This document shows, in pieces, positions 1-8,957 of a DNA stretch of 64,000 bases (position 1 is its first letter; each line of letters begins with the position of its first letter). The DNA comes from CAZMSQ01 sp964569025 (lineage in GTDB: Bacteria > Bacteroidota > Bacteroidia > Chitinophagales > Saprospiraceae): contig CAZMSQ010000001.1 of NCBI GenBank assembly GCA_964569025.1, positions 310,001 to 374,000 of the forward strand, written 5' to 3'. Below the pieces are notes generated by a model that searched no databases, was not told where the DNA came from, and was given only the letters and a program-made list of their open reading frames with translations. The translations under genes were made by a program, and so were the position numbers.

Positions 1-1899
1 GTGCAGGGAGATTTATTCAATCAACAGGTAGCACAAGTTCATAAACCCTCTGTGCAAACACCGCCACAACATTCTGTTGCTGATAGAAATATCAATAACA
101 CCCCTCACACGTATCACCTCGTCGATACGCCCGAAAAATGCAGAGATCTGGCAACCCTTCTATCTGGTCAGGAAGCCTTTTGTTTTGATTCCGAGACCAC
201 CAGTATCGATGCCAACCAGGCTGAACTCGTTGGAATTTCCTTTGCGCTGAAAGCCGGAGAGGCATGGTATGTGCCGATGTCTGAAGATGCTGAAGAGGTA
301 AAAGCCATCTTGGAAATTTTCCGGCCCCTCTTTGAGGACGCTTCGGTCATGAAAATTGCCCAAAATGCCAAATACGATATGCTTGTGCTGAAGTGGTATG
401 GCATTGAGGTTAAAGGGTTTTTACTTGACACAATGCTCGTCCACTATCTTCTCGAACCAGAGTTGCGGCACAATATGGACTATCTGGCTGAAACATACCT
501 CAAATACCAGCCAGTTCCAATCGAGAATCTCATTGGGAGAAAAGGGAAAAATCAGCTCTCAATGCGAGATGTGGCGGTAGAAAAGGTTGTTGAATATGCA
601 GCAGAGGATGCAGACATCACTTTGCAAATCAGTGAGAAACTATTTCCGGATTTGCAAAAAGAGGGCCTAGAAGCTTTATATAAAAATATAGAAGAACCCC
701 TCATCAGCGTCCTTGCCGATATGGAATATCAAGGCATCAATCTGGATGTCCCCTTTCTTGAAGCCTATTCTCTCGAACTTGAGCGTGAAGCTTCAAGTGT
801 CGAAGAACTCATCTATACAAAGTCAGGTGCTCGTTTCAATATAGCTTCGCCGAAACAGGTTGGGGAAATCCTATTCGAGAAAATGAAGATTCCCTACCGT
901 TGGGGGAAAACAAAGTCAGGGCAATATTCCACAAATGAGGAAAAACTGCAGGAGCTGGCCGAGGAATTTCCGCTTGTAAATGACATTCTTACGTTTCGAG
1001 GTCTATTGAAGCTGAAGTCGACCTACGTTGATGCCTTGCCCCGTATGGTCAATCCGAAGACAGGCCGTGTACATACATCGTATAATCAGGCTCTAGCTGC
1101 GACGGGTAGGTTGAGCTCTCAAAATCCAAACCTTCAGAATATCCCCATTCGCACCCCTCAGGGTCGTAAGGTGCGGGAGGCGTTCATTCCTCGCAATGAC
1201 GACTTTGAATTGCTGGCAGCCGATTATTCGCAGATTGAACTCCGTCTGATTGCTGAGATAAGTGGAGATGAAGCCATGCTTGATGCCTTCATCAATGGGC
1301 AGGACATTCATCGGGCCACTGCGGCGCGAGTTTATGAGGTTGATTATGAATCGGTCACGCCCGAGCAGAGGCGAAATGCCAAAACAGTGAATTTCTCCAT
1401 CATCTATGGGGCTGGAGCGACCAATCTCTCCCGACAGCTCAATTTGAAGCGCTCTGATGCGCAGGATCTGATATCCCAGTATTTCAAACAGTACAATGGC
1501 TTGAAGGCCTATATGGAGAACAGTGTTAAATTTGCACGTGACAACGGATATGTGACCACACTCATGGGGCGGAGGAGATACTTGCGCGATATAAACTCCC
1601 GAAGCAGCCTGATGAGGGGGAATGCAGAGAGAATGGCCATTAATACGCCCATTCAGGGATCTGCAGCTGATATGATTAAGATCGCAATGATCAAGATCCA
1701 GGAGTACCTCAAATCCAATGCTTGCCAGACACGCATGATTCTTCAGGTGCATGACGAATTGGTGTTTGACGTGCACCGCGAAGAAAAAGACACGCTGCAG
1801 CCTGTCATCGTTCAATTGATGAGAGAGGCACTACCAAATTTAAAGGTCCCGATTCAGGTGGATGCCGGATCAGGGCGGCACTGGCTGGAGGCCCATTAG
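1..1899 (+). CDS. polA: DNA polymerase I, 3'-5' exonuclease and polymerase part (5' end outside window)
   Basis: This is family A DNA polymerase, which fills gaps in repair and removes Okazaki primers. The window starts inside the gene: 632 residues are visible, while full-length bacterial enzymes are about 900, so the 5'-nuclease domain lies upstream and the GTG at base 1 is probably an internal valine. The proofreading domain keeps its acidic residues: FDSETTS at 62-68, QNAKYD near 119-124 and a YAAEDAD motif near 199-205, so proofreading is probably active. Polymerase motif A (ADYSQIELR) is near 406, the O-helix motif B (RRNAKTVNFSIIYG) near 457-470 and motif C (QVHDELVF) near 582. The O-helix aromatic is Phe, the residue associated with discrimination against dideoxynucleotides. 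The lpxD-like gene follows 35 bases downstream on the same strand. Confidence 0.97.
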   Translation: MQGDLFNQQVAQVHKPSVQTPPQHSVADRNINNTPHTYHLVDTPEKCRDLATLLSGQEAFCFDSETTSIDANQAELVGISFALKAGEAWYVPMSEDAEEVKAILEIFRPLFEDASVMKIAQNAKYDMLVLKWYGIEVKGFLLDTMLVHYLLEPELRHNMDYLAETYLKYQPVPIENLIGRKGKNQLSMRDVAVEKVVEYAAEDADITLQISEKLFPDLQKEGLEALYKNIEEPLISVLADMEYQGINLDVPFLEAYSLELEREASSVEELIYTKSGARFNIASPKQVGEILFEKMKIPYRWGKTKSGQYSTNEEKLQELAEEFPLVNDILTFRGLLKLKSTYVDALPRMVNPKTGRVHTSYNQALAATGRLSSQNPNLQNIPIRTPQGRKVREAFIPRNDDFELLAADYSQIELRLIAEISGDEAMLDAFINGQDIHRATAARVYEVDYESVTPEQRRNAKTVNFSIIYGAGATNLSRQLNLKRSDAQDLISQYFKQYNGLKAYMENSVKFARDNGYVTTLMGRRRYLRDINSRSSLMRGNAERMAINTPIQGSAADMIKIAMIKIQEYLKSNACQTRMILQVHDELVFDVHREEKDTLQPVIVQLMREALPNLKVPIQVDAGSGRHWLEAH

Positions 1900-1934
1900 C
1901 GCACTTGCAAAAATCTACTTGAAAAAACCTACAT

Positions 1935-2897
1935 ATGAAATTGCCATACCCTCTTCCAGTGAAAGAAATAGCAGAGCGCATTGGCGCCAGTCTGATCATT
2001 GGTGATGACTCTATCAAAGCGACTGGGCTCAATGAGATTCACAAGGTAGAACACGGTGATGTAATTTTCTCCGATCTGGAAAAGTACTTTGAGGCAGCAC
2101 TGAAATCCGCAGCAAGCGTCATTATCCTGAATAAAGAAAGTGCCTGTCCTCCGGGCAAGGTCGTGCTAGTGGTTGAAGATCCCTTTGAGGCATACAATTC
2201 TCTTGTGAAGGCATTCCGCCCATTTATTCCGCTGACAGCCAATGTCTCCGAATCTGCCATTGTCCACCATAGCGCTGTTATTGAGCCCAACGCGGTCATT
2301 GGCCATCATGCGGTTATCGGTCAGCATTGTCATATTCAAGCCAATGCGTTTATCGGAGATTATTCAGTAATCGGGGATTATGTCAATATCCAGGCTGGAG
2401 CCCTGATTGGCACACACGCCTTTTATTATAAGCGATCAAGCCAACAGGCACACAAAAAATGGCACACAGGAGGCAGAGTGGTCATTGGTGATCACTCGGA
2501 AATAGGCGCTGGCTGCACCATTAATGCAGGTGTCTCGGGAGATACAAGCATCGGTGCGGGAACCAAGTTTGATAGCCAGATTCATATCGGCCATGATGCC
2601 GTGATTGGTCGCGACTGTCTCTTTGCGGCACAGGTTGGAATTGGTGGAAATACCACCATCGGCGACAGAGTCGTCATTTACGGGCAGTCCGGAATCGCGC
2701 AGAATCTGACAATTGGTGATGATGTCACAGTCCTCGCAAAGACGGGCGTCACCCGAAATCTTCAATCCGGAAAAACCTACTTCGGCTCACCCGCTGAGGA
2801 GGTCACAGTAAAATTCAAACAACTTGCGAGCCTTCGGCAGCTGCCTGAATTTATGAGGCAGTTTAATAAGTCAGTTTCAGAAACGGAAAATCCGTAG
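1935..2897 (+). CDS. UDP-3-O-acylglucosamine N-acyltransferase, LpxD-like
   Basis: The protein has 320 residues. An N-terminal uridine-binding-type domain (about 1-100) is followed by a left-handed beta-helix of hexapeptide repeats (about 105-280; VIGHHAVIG, FIGDYSVIGDYVNI and similar) and a short helical tail. LpxD transfers a 3-hydroxyacyl chain to the 2-amino group of UDP-3-O-acylglucosamine in lipid A synthesis, at the cytoplasmic face. The QIHIGHDAVIG stretch sits where LpxD carries its catalytic histidine. Bacteroidota often have two LpxD paralogues, a longer canonical one and a shorter one. At 320 residues this could be the second, so I give no gene symbol. It is co-directional with polA, 35 bases away, but no functional link between them is known. 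Confidence 0.85.
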   Translation: MKLPYPLPVKEIAERIGASLIIGDDSIKATGLNEIHKVEHGDVIFSDLEKYFEAALKSAASVIILNKESACPPGKVVLVVEDPFEAYNSLVKAFRPFIPLTANVSESAIVHHSAVIEPNAVIGHHAVIGQHCHIQANAFIGDYSVIGDYVNIQAGALIGTHAFYYKRSSQQAHKKWHTGGRVVIGDHSEIGAGCTINAGVSGDTSIGAGTKFDSQIHIGHDAVIGRDCLFAAQVGIGGNTTIGDRVVIYGQSGIAQNLTIGDDVTVLAKTGVTRNLQSGKTYFGSPAEEVTVKFKQLASLRQLPEFMRQFNKSVSETENP

Positions 2898-3009
2898 CCA
2901 ATATCCTTGCGCTACAATGGCGACTCGGCCAGGGCACTTTTTCTTTTTTATTCGTGTTTTTTTATGAGACGTTGCGTGTCAGTATCTCTTTGTATGTGAT
3001 TTCTTTTCT

Positions 3010-3408
3010 ATGAATCGTGGCCAACCGTTCTCCGAATCAGAATATTCTACCCATTTTTCTGTTGGTGCCTTTTGGAAGGCTGTTCGGAAATTTGCTGTCA
3101 AGGCTGGTCAACAGTCCGTGTATATTTCGCTCCTTCTCTATTTTGCAGCGATGCGAAACGACACACCATTTTGGGCAAAAAATATCGTACTTGGGGCTCT
3201 TGGTTATTTGATTGCCCCAATCGATGCGCTTCCTGATCTGACCCCCTTTTTGGGGTATACCGATGATATCGGGGTATTGGGATTTGCACTTGTAACGATT
3301 TCGGCCTATGTCAATGACGAAGTGAAGGACAAGGCAAAAAATACGATGACCAAATGGTTTCGGACCGTTGATGAGGAGGGAATGCAGGAAGTCGAAAACA
3401 GATTGTAG
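3010..3408 (+). CDS. DUF1232 (YkvA-type) small membrane protein
   Basis: The protein has 132 residues and one conserved core, about 60-105, with a hydrophobic segment carrying the DUF1232 signature (YLIAPIDALPDLTPFLGYTDD). The family is widespread and its function is unknown. The core is usually a hydrophobic hairpin followed by an amphipathic charged tail, as here (VNDEVKDKAKNTMTKW). It stands alone between the lpxD-like gene and convergent uvrB; the 32 bases between its stop and the uvrB stop hold only a weak inverted repeat. The ATG at 3010 gives a reasonable N-terminus. Family membership is clear from the motif; no role can be read from context. Confidence 0.85.
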   Translation: MNRGQPFSESEYSTHFSVGAFWKAVRKFAVKAGQQSVYISLLLYFAAMRNDTPFWAKNIVLGALGYLIAPIDALPDLTPFLGYTDDIGVLGFALVTISAYVNDEVKDKAKNTMTKWFRTVDEEGMQEVENRL

Positions 3409-3440
3409 CGGCTTGGGGGAAACCGAGGAATTCCCAATAA

Positions 3441-5465
3441 TCAGACTGTTTGCTTCAACTTTTTGCGAAGAGCCAATAATTCATCCCTGAATTGAGCTGC
3501 CGAGATAAAATCCAGTTCCTTCGCGGCATCTTTCATTTTCTTCTCAGTTTTGTTCATGAGCGTTTCAAGCTGATCTCGGTTCATAAATTCTATAACAGGA
3601 TCTGCGGCTGAGGCTTTCTTTTCAGGCTCAATGTATGCATGCTCCTTTTTACCCCGAATGTCGAGAATCGACTTCTGGTTCAGAATTTCCTCCCTTGATT
3701 TAAAGATGGTTTCAGGTGTGATTCCGTGTGCCTCATTATAGGCTATTTGTTTGCTGCGCCGCCTGTTGGTCTCATCAATTGTTCGCTGCATGGAATCTGT
3801 GATTGAATCGGCATAGAAGATAACCAGCCCATTTGCATTTCTGGCCGCCCGGCCAGCTGTCTGGGTCAGTGAGCGCTCGTTGCGGAGGAAGCCCTCCTTG
3901 TCGGCATCAATGATGGCTACCAGAGAAACTTCCGGGAGATCGAGACCCTCACGAAGCAAATTGACTCCGACCAATACATCAAACTCACCGAGGCGAAGGT
4001 CCCTCAAAATCTCAACCCGATCGAGGGTATCGACCTCAGAGTGAATATATCTGGTTTTAATATTGAGCCCTTGTAGGTATTTTGTCAATTCTTCCGCCAT
4101 ACGCTTCGTCAGCGTCGTTACCAACACCCGCTCCTGCCTCTTGATTCGTTCGGTGACTTCTTCAAGCAGGTCATCAATTTGGTTGGTACTGGGCCGGATT
4201 TCGATAGGCGGGTCAAGCAGGCCTGTAGGCCTGATGACTTGTTCCACAATCACTCCCCCTGTTTGCTCGAGCTCGTAGTCGCCGGGGGTGGCGCTGACAT
4301 AAATTACCTGATTGACAAGAGATTCAAATTCATGAAAATTCAATGGTCGGTTGTCCATTGCTGAGGGCAGGCGAAATCCAAAGCTGACCAAATCGAGCTT
4401 ACGCTTACGATCGCCGCCCCACATGCCTCTCACCTGCGGTATTGTCACGTGGCTCTCGTCAATCACCATCAGAAAATCCTCAGGGAAATAGTCGAGCAGG
4501 CAAAATGGGCGGGTGCCAGGCTTGCGGCCATCGAAAAAGCGTGAGTAATTTTCGACCCCTGTGCAGTATCCAAGTTCCTTCATCATCTCAAGATCGAAAG
4601 ATGTCCGCTCCTGAATGCGTCTTGCTTCGAGCAACCGGGTTTCGCTTTCAAAATATTTGACTTGCTCATGCATCTCGTCTTCGATATCTCTGAGAATTTC
4701 CTGCATTTTATCCCGGGGTGCAACGTATAAATTCGCCGGAAATACAGCCGCAGCATCCAGGCTGCTGATTCGTTTGCCGCTCTCTGATTCAATTTTTTGG
4801 ATTTCCTCAATTTCATCGCCAAAGAAAATAAACCTGTAGCTGTAATCTGCGTATGGCAGGTTGATGTCAACAGTATCTCCCTTTACCCGAAAAGATCCTC
4901 TGTGAAAGGTGCCTTCAGTTCGTGAGTACAGACTTTCCACAAGCCGGTATAAAAAAGCATTTCGGGATACCGTCTGCCCTCGCTCCAAACGGATGATGCC
5001 CGATTTGTAATCATCAGGATTTCCCATACCGTAAATGCAGGATACCGAAGCGACAATGATGATGTCCCGTCGGCCGGAGAGAAGAGAGGATGTGGCCCTC
5101 AGTCTGAGTTTGTCAACCTGTTCATTGATTGACAAGTCTTTTTCGATAAAGGTGTCAGAACTTTGGATGTATGCTTCTGGCTGGTAATAATCGTAATAAG
5201 AGACAAAGTATTCGACAGCATTATCGGGGAAAAACTCCTGCAGCTCTGCGTAGAGTTGTGCTGTCAAGGTTTTATTGTGAGTCAGGACGAGAACCGGCCG
5301 CTCAACTTTGCTGATGACATTGGCAACGGTGAAGGTTTTTCCCGAGCCGGTAACGCCAAGGAGGCATTGTGACTTTTCGCCGCGCTTTACACCGGCAACA
5401 AGCTGTTCGATGGCCTGAGGCTGGTCTCCTGTAGGTGTATATTTTGAGGTCAGTTGAAAGGACAT
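3441..5465 (-). CDS. uvrB: Excinuclease ABC subunit UvrB
   Basis: UvrB is the damage-verifying helicase-like subunit of nucleotide excision repair. It receives DNA from UvrA and recruits UvrC. At 674 residues it has the usual length. Visible elements are the Walker A motif GVTGSGKT (37-44), the damage-probing beta-hairpin region (YYDYYQPEAY near 90-99), the DESH Walker B-type motif near 337, the helicase C-terminal motifs including the QTAGRAARN segment, and the C-terminal UVR coiled coil (about 632-667, AAQFRDELLALRKK) that contacts UvrC. The ATG at 5465 is canonical. It is transcribed alone, convergent with the DUF1232 gene. Nothing in the sequence shows SOS control, and no LexA-type box was seen in the short upstream gap. 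Confidence 0.98.
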   Translation of the reverse strand: MSFQLTSKYTPTGDQPQAIEQLVAGVKRGEKSQCLLGVTGSGKTFTVANVISKVERPVLVLTHNKTLTAQLYAELQEFFPDNAVEYFVSYYDYYQPEAYIQSSDTFIEKDLSINEQVDKLRLRATSSLLSGRRDIIIVASVSCIYGMGNPDDYKSGIIRLERGQTVSRNAFLYRLVESLYSRTEGTFHRGSFRVKGDTVDINLPYADYSYRFIFFGDEIEEIQKIESESGKRISSLDAAAVFPANLYVAPRDKMQEILRDIEDEMHEQVKYFESETRLLEARRIQERTSFDLEMMKELGYCTGVENYSRFFDGRKPGTRPFCLLDYFPEDFLMVIDESHVTIPQVRGMWGGDRKRKLDLVSFGFRLPSAMDNRPLNFHEFESLVNQVIYVSATPGDYELEQTGGVIVEQVIRPTGLLDPPIEIRPSTNQIDDLLEEVTERIKRQERVLVTTLTKRMAEELTKYLQGLNIKTRYIHSEVDTLDRVEILRDLRLGEFDVLVGVNLLREGLDLPEVSLVAIIDADKEGFLRNERSLTQTAGRAARNANGLVIFYADSITDSMQRTIDETNRRRSKQIAYNEAHGITPETIFKSREEILNQKSILDIRGKKEHAYIEPEKKASAADPVIEFMNRDQLETLMNKTEKKMKDAAKELDFISAAQFRDELLALRKKLKQTV

Positions 5466-5514
5466 GATCTGGAGGTATGTATTCCGTGTATTCTTGCTTC
5501 ACGCATCTGAATAC

Positions 5515-7179
5515 CTAACGTCCGGTGAGGGCTGCCGGTTTTTCCTGAATGACGGAATAAATATCCATTTCTCCTTTATTCTTGGCAACCACCTTGCCCA
5601 GGTATTGGCAATCGAATTTATTGTGTATCAGTCGCCACGTTGATTCAGAAATGCTTACACGTCCTGGTCTGCTATTGGACTCTACCCTGGCGGCAGTATT
5701 GACGGTGTCTCCCCAGATGTCGTAGGCAAATTTCTTCACGCCAACCACTCCTGCCACTGCCGGTCCGGTATGCAAACCGATACGCGCCTCAAAATAGGGT
5801 TTGTTTCTGCGGATGTTGTCGCTTTTGTGGTCTTCCAGAAATTGCTGCATTTCGAGTGCAGCGCGGATGATATTCCCTGGGAGTTGCCTCCTGCCTGACA
5901 GTCCGCTGGCGCACATATAGGCATCTCCAATTGTCTTGATTTTTTCGATGTCGGGATATTGCGAAATAATAAAATCAAACGCTTTAAAGCAGGTATCCAG
6001 TTCCTCAACAAGTGCTTCTGGTGTCAGTGACTCTGCGATGCGGGTGAAGTTCTTGAAGTCGGAAAAGAGCACGGTCACTTCGGGATACTTTTGGGCTTTT
6101 GCCTTGCCGCTGACCTTGAGTTCCTCTGCGATGGATTGCGGGAGGATGTTGAGCAGTAATTCATCAGATCTTTGACGCTCGGTATCCAGTTGTCGGTTTT
6201 TGTCTTGCAGAGAACGCTTGGCGCTCCGTGTGGATAAAAACAGAACGAAGAGAAGGAGAGCGAGTACGCCACCCCCGCCGGCAATCAAAAGCAGTAGTTT
6301 TTTCTGGTTGGCATTGCGCTCAATTTCCAGTTTTGCTTCCGCTACTGCAGCTTTTTCGGTATTCAGGACTGCTTCCTGTTCGAGCTGAGCCCGTGTCAGG
6401 GACTTAACCTCCCGTTCTTTGGCTCTGGCAACCTGCTCGACCTTGGCTTTTTCGCGTGAAATGGAATCGAGGGTTTCTTCTTTTGCACTGATTTCCTGCT
6501 CAACCTTTTCTTTTTCGGAACGAAGGGTTTCCTGTGCGAGGGAAAGCTCTTCTTTTTCGCTGCTGAGCCTCAACTGTTCATTTCTCAGACCTTCCAATTC
6601 GCTGATTAACATGTCTTTCTCTCGCTCAAGCGTTCGCTTCTCACGTGCAATTTGGGCTTTTTGTGTTTCATACAGCCTCTCAAGCTCACTGACACTCTTT
6701 CCACGTTGGCCGAAATATTCAAATGCTTTTTCTACGACCCGGTAGGCATCCCGGTAATCCCTATCTTTGATGGCCAGCTTGCTTTGCTTTCGTACTGCTC
6801 TGATGAGAAGATCTGGATCGTTGCCATTCATGGCAGCGGTCACAGCTGTCTTGTACCAAATTTCTGCGTTTCGCGGATTGCGTTGTTTTTCGCGAATCTG
6901 CCCCAACATATAGGCAGATTCAGCAGCAAGTCCGTAGTCCTCACTCTGGCTGGAAATATCATATGCCTTTCGTGCATACTCAAATGCCTCATCCGGCTTC
7001 TTCTCATACAGAGCCTCAGCCAGTGCATATCCGGCGAGGGCTTTTTCCTTCTGGTCAGTGGCTTCCTTGTAATCCTGTCTGATTTCTTCAATGCTCTGCG
7101 CCCCGGCTGATATATTTCCGACAACGATGAACAACACAAGCGCTAGCCAATGCACCAAGGGGGGGAGAAAAGAATTCAT
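5515..7179 (-). CDS. Membrane-anchored class III adenylate cyclase with exported TPR and coiled-coil region
   Basis: The 554-residue protein begins with a signal-like hydrophobic segment (about 8-27), then TPR-like helical repeats (about 30-150), a long charged coiled coil (about 165-290), one transmembrane helix (about 293-315) and a C-terminal class III nucleotidyl cyclase domain (about 365-545). The two metal-binding aspartates are present in FSDFKNF (near 370) and GDAYM (near 418). The purine-selecting residues are Lys in KIKTIGDAYM and Asp in YDIWGDTVN, the pair typical of adenylate rather than guanylate cyclases. NTAARVE supplies the transition-state Asn and Arg. The likely topology is a periplasmic TPR/coiled-coil sensor and a cytoplasmic cyclase. 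It lies between uvrB and a divergent hydrolase. The product being cAMP is inferred from these residues. Confidence 0.88.
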   Translation of the reverse strand: MNSFLPPLVHWLALVLFIVVGNISAGAQSIEEIRQDYKEATDQKEKALAGYALAEALYEKKPDEAFEYARKAYDISSQSEDYGLAAESAYMLGQIREKQRNPRNAEIWYKTAVTAAMNGNDPDLLIRAVRKQSKLAIKDRDYRDAYRVVEKAFEYFGQRGKSVSELERLYETQKAQIAREKRTLEREKDMLISELEGLRNEQLRLSSEKEELSLAQETLRSEKEKVEQEISAKEETLDSISREKAKVEQVARAKEREVKSLTRAQLEQEAVLNTEKAAVAEAKLEIERNANQKKLLLLIAGGGGVLALLLFVLFLSTRSAKRSLQDKNRQLDTERQRSDELLLNILPQSIAEELKVSGKAKAQKYPEVTVLFSDFKNFTRIAESLTPEALVEELDTCFKAFDFIISQYPDIEKIKTIGDAYMCASGLSGRRQLPGNIIRAALEMQQFLEDHKSDNIRRNKPYFEARIGLHTGPAVAGVVGVKKFAYDIWGDTVNTAARVESNSRPGRVSISESTWRLIHNKFDCQYLGKVVAKNKGEMDIYSVIQEKPAALTGR

Positions 7180-7251
7180 ACTTTTGTAAACATGTCGAAA
7201 AATGTAAATCTAATGAATTTTCAGAAGTTCCCTTCTGTACCGGAATAGACT

Positions 7252-8019
7252 ATGGATTTGAATTTCAAAGACAGCGGCCAGGGTCAGCCTCTTCTCGTTT
7301 TACACGGACTTTTTGGCATGCTCGATAATTGGCAATCGGTTGCCGGGCACCTCGACAAGGATCACCTGGTCGTTCTCATCGACCAGCGAAACCACGGGCG
7401 CTCACCCCATACCGACTCTATGTCTTACCAGGAAATGGCTACCGACATTAGGGATTTCATGGAAAACCGGTGGATGTACAACGCCGCCATCATGGGGCAC
7501 TCAATGGGAGGTAAGACAGCCATGCAACTGGCCCTGATGTATCCCGGCATGGTGAGCAGGCTTATCGTCGTTGATATATCTCCAGTCAGATATCCTGCAG
7601 GGCACGAGGCAATCTTCAGGGCTTTGCTGAATGCGGACCTCAGCCATGCAAAGAGTCGCGGAGCTGTTGATGCGCAACTTCAGACCGAGATTGGAGATCC
7701 GCGAATTCGTCAGTTTTTAATGAAGAATCTCCGCCGCACCAAAGCCGGCTCATATGAATGGCGAATTAACCTTCCGGTCATTTACCGGGATTATGAGAAA
7801 ATCCTGGGTCCCATTGAGTGTGACCATCCGTTTGAGGGGCCGGCACTATTTATCCGTGGTGGAAAATCAGGGTACGTATTACCCGAACATGAGTCCCGAA
7901 TCAGAGCGTTTTTCCCTGAAGCCGAAATCCTCACAATTCCCAATGCCGGGCACTGGGTCCATGCAGATGCCCCTGCAGCCCTCATTCAGGCTGTTCGCGA
8001 ATTCCTGGGGAGAGACTAA
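7252..8019 (+). CDS. Alpha/beta hydrolase, YbfF-like esterase
   Basis: The 255-residue protein is a compact alpha/beta hydrolase. HGLFG (19-23) forms the oxyanion-hole strand end, GHSMGG (82-87) is the nucleophile elbow with Ser84, and GHWVH near 236 supplies the catalytic histidine. The DQRNHGRS segment (44-51) and overall length match the YbfF group of short-chain acyl esterases. The natural substrate is unknown. It is divergent from the cyclase gene across a 72-base gap. A TACTTTTG sequence in that gap (7179-7186) resembles a -7 element, but no matching -33 element is seen. The assignment to an esterase is confident; the substrate is not. Confidence 0.9.
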   Translation: MDLNFKDSGQGQPLLVLHGLFGMLDNWQSVAGHLDKDHLVVLIDQRNHGRSPHTDSMSYQEMATDIRDFMENRWMYNAAIMGHSMGGKTAMQLALMYPGMVSRLIVVDISPVRYPAGHEAIFRALLNADLSHAKSRGAVDAQLQTEIGDPRIRQFLMKNLRRTKAGSYEWRINLPVIYRDYEKILGPIECDHPFEGPALFIRGGKSGYVLPEHESRIRAFFPEAEILTIPNAGHWVHADAPAALIQAVREFLGRD

Positions 8020-8123
8020 TGATTTCTTTGCGCATCCTACGAGTACACTTTGGTGTTCATTCTTGCATTTCATGCTCTGAATACAAGTCAGCTCATTTGA
8101 ATTTTGTAGAGCTTTGGTCTTGA

Positions 8124-8957
8124 TCATCCTCTCTCAGGCGACTCAATCGCTTCCAAAACGCTTGCTCTCAGAGCTGACTCAAGATTCATGGGGCAAATGA
8201 GATAGCCAGGGTTATCAGACGGAGGTTCAACCCCGAAACGAGCTTTCTCTCCGTTCAGGTAGCCATGGTAAAAACCCAGTTCTTCGACAATCAGCTTTTC
8301 GGCTGCCCAGTCCCATTCTGGAATCCGCTCCATCAGCATGATGGAAGCATCAATTTGCCCCAGAGCAAACTGATGGGTCCGGGTTGAATCTGTCAAGACT
8401 ATTTGTGAAGAGTCCACCCCAATTCGCTCGAGTAATCGGCGGTATTTTTTTCCGCGGTACCGATATGGGTGGGCATAGCGAAAATCCTTAAATTCCGGAT
8501 GGTCTGGTGATGAAAGTGGATACCTGTCACGACCTTGTTCTAAAGAAACCCCCCGGCCTTTGAATGCACTGAGGAGAAGGTCATTCCATGGGTGATAAAT
8601 CAATCCGAATGTCAGACCATCTGCAGGGTCAAAATATGCTGCCTGATGGGAAAAGCCCAGTCGTTTTTCAATAAATGCGCTTGTGCCATCAAGCTCGTCA
8701 ATAATCAGATGGGGTCTACCCGGGATAATTTCATGTGTACCGCATTCTTCACTAAACAGTACGGCCTCGGGAAACTCTTTGGCAAGCGTTTCCTGAAGTA
8801 TGTCCGAGATTTCAAGATCGACATCTGTTACTCTGGTACCATCAGGCTTGTCATAAATTTGATAATGGCCTTCAAACCGTTTCATCATCACCTCCCCGGC
8901 ACGGCGGGCAAGGTGTTTCATTAACTTGATCAGTTCCGGGTGGGGATTGTTCATCAT
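8124..8957 (-). CDS. Inositol monophosphatase / CysQ-like phosphatase family protein
   Basis: The 277-residue protein belongs to the metal-dependent, lithium-sensitive phosphatase fold. FSEECG (68-73) carries the metal-binding glutamates, IIDELDGTSAF (85-95) corresponds to the usual DPLDGT loop, and WDWAA (about 215-219) is the second family signature. The loop here has Glu where almost all relatives have Pro, although both aspartates remain. The substrate (inositol phosphate, PAP or a sugar phosphate) cannot be decided. The start codon overlaps the rsgA stop by 4 bases (ATGA), so the two are probably translationally coupled. An immediately following second ATG (8954) is an equally possible start. 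Confidence 0.85.
   Translation of the reverse strand: MMNNPHPELIKLMKHLARRAGEVMMKRFEGHYQIYDKPDGTRVTDVDLEISDILQETLAKEFPEAVLFSEECGTHEIIPGRPHLIIDELDGTSAFIEKRLGFSHQAAYFDPADGLTFGLIYHPWNDLLLSAFKGRGVSLEQGRDRYPLSSPDHPEFKDFRYAHPYRYRGKKYRRLLERIGVDSSQIVLTDSTRTHQFALGQIDASIMLMERIPEWDWAAEKLIVEELGFYHGYLNGEKARFGVEPPSDNPGYLICPMNLESALRASVLEAIESPERG

Noticed and set aside
1..60. GTG at base 1 as the true start of a short polymerase
   Set aside because: Bacterial polA is about 900 codons and the window simply begins inside it; a natural Klenow-like gene cannot be claimed without the upstream sequence.
1093..1815. 240-codon minus-strand open frame inside polA
   Set aside because: It lies entirely antisense to the conserved polymerase domain, has no recognisable motif, and is explained by codon bias of polA.
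6419..6745. 108-codon plus-strand frame inside the cyclase gene
   Set aside because: It is antisense to the charged coiled coil, whose codon pattern leaves other frames open.
7179..7186. TACTTTTG as promoter of the YbfF-like hydrolase
   Set aside because: There is no TTG at the -33 position, and the element begins inside the divergent cyclase start codon region; too weak to list as a promoter.
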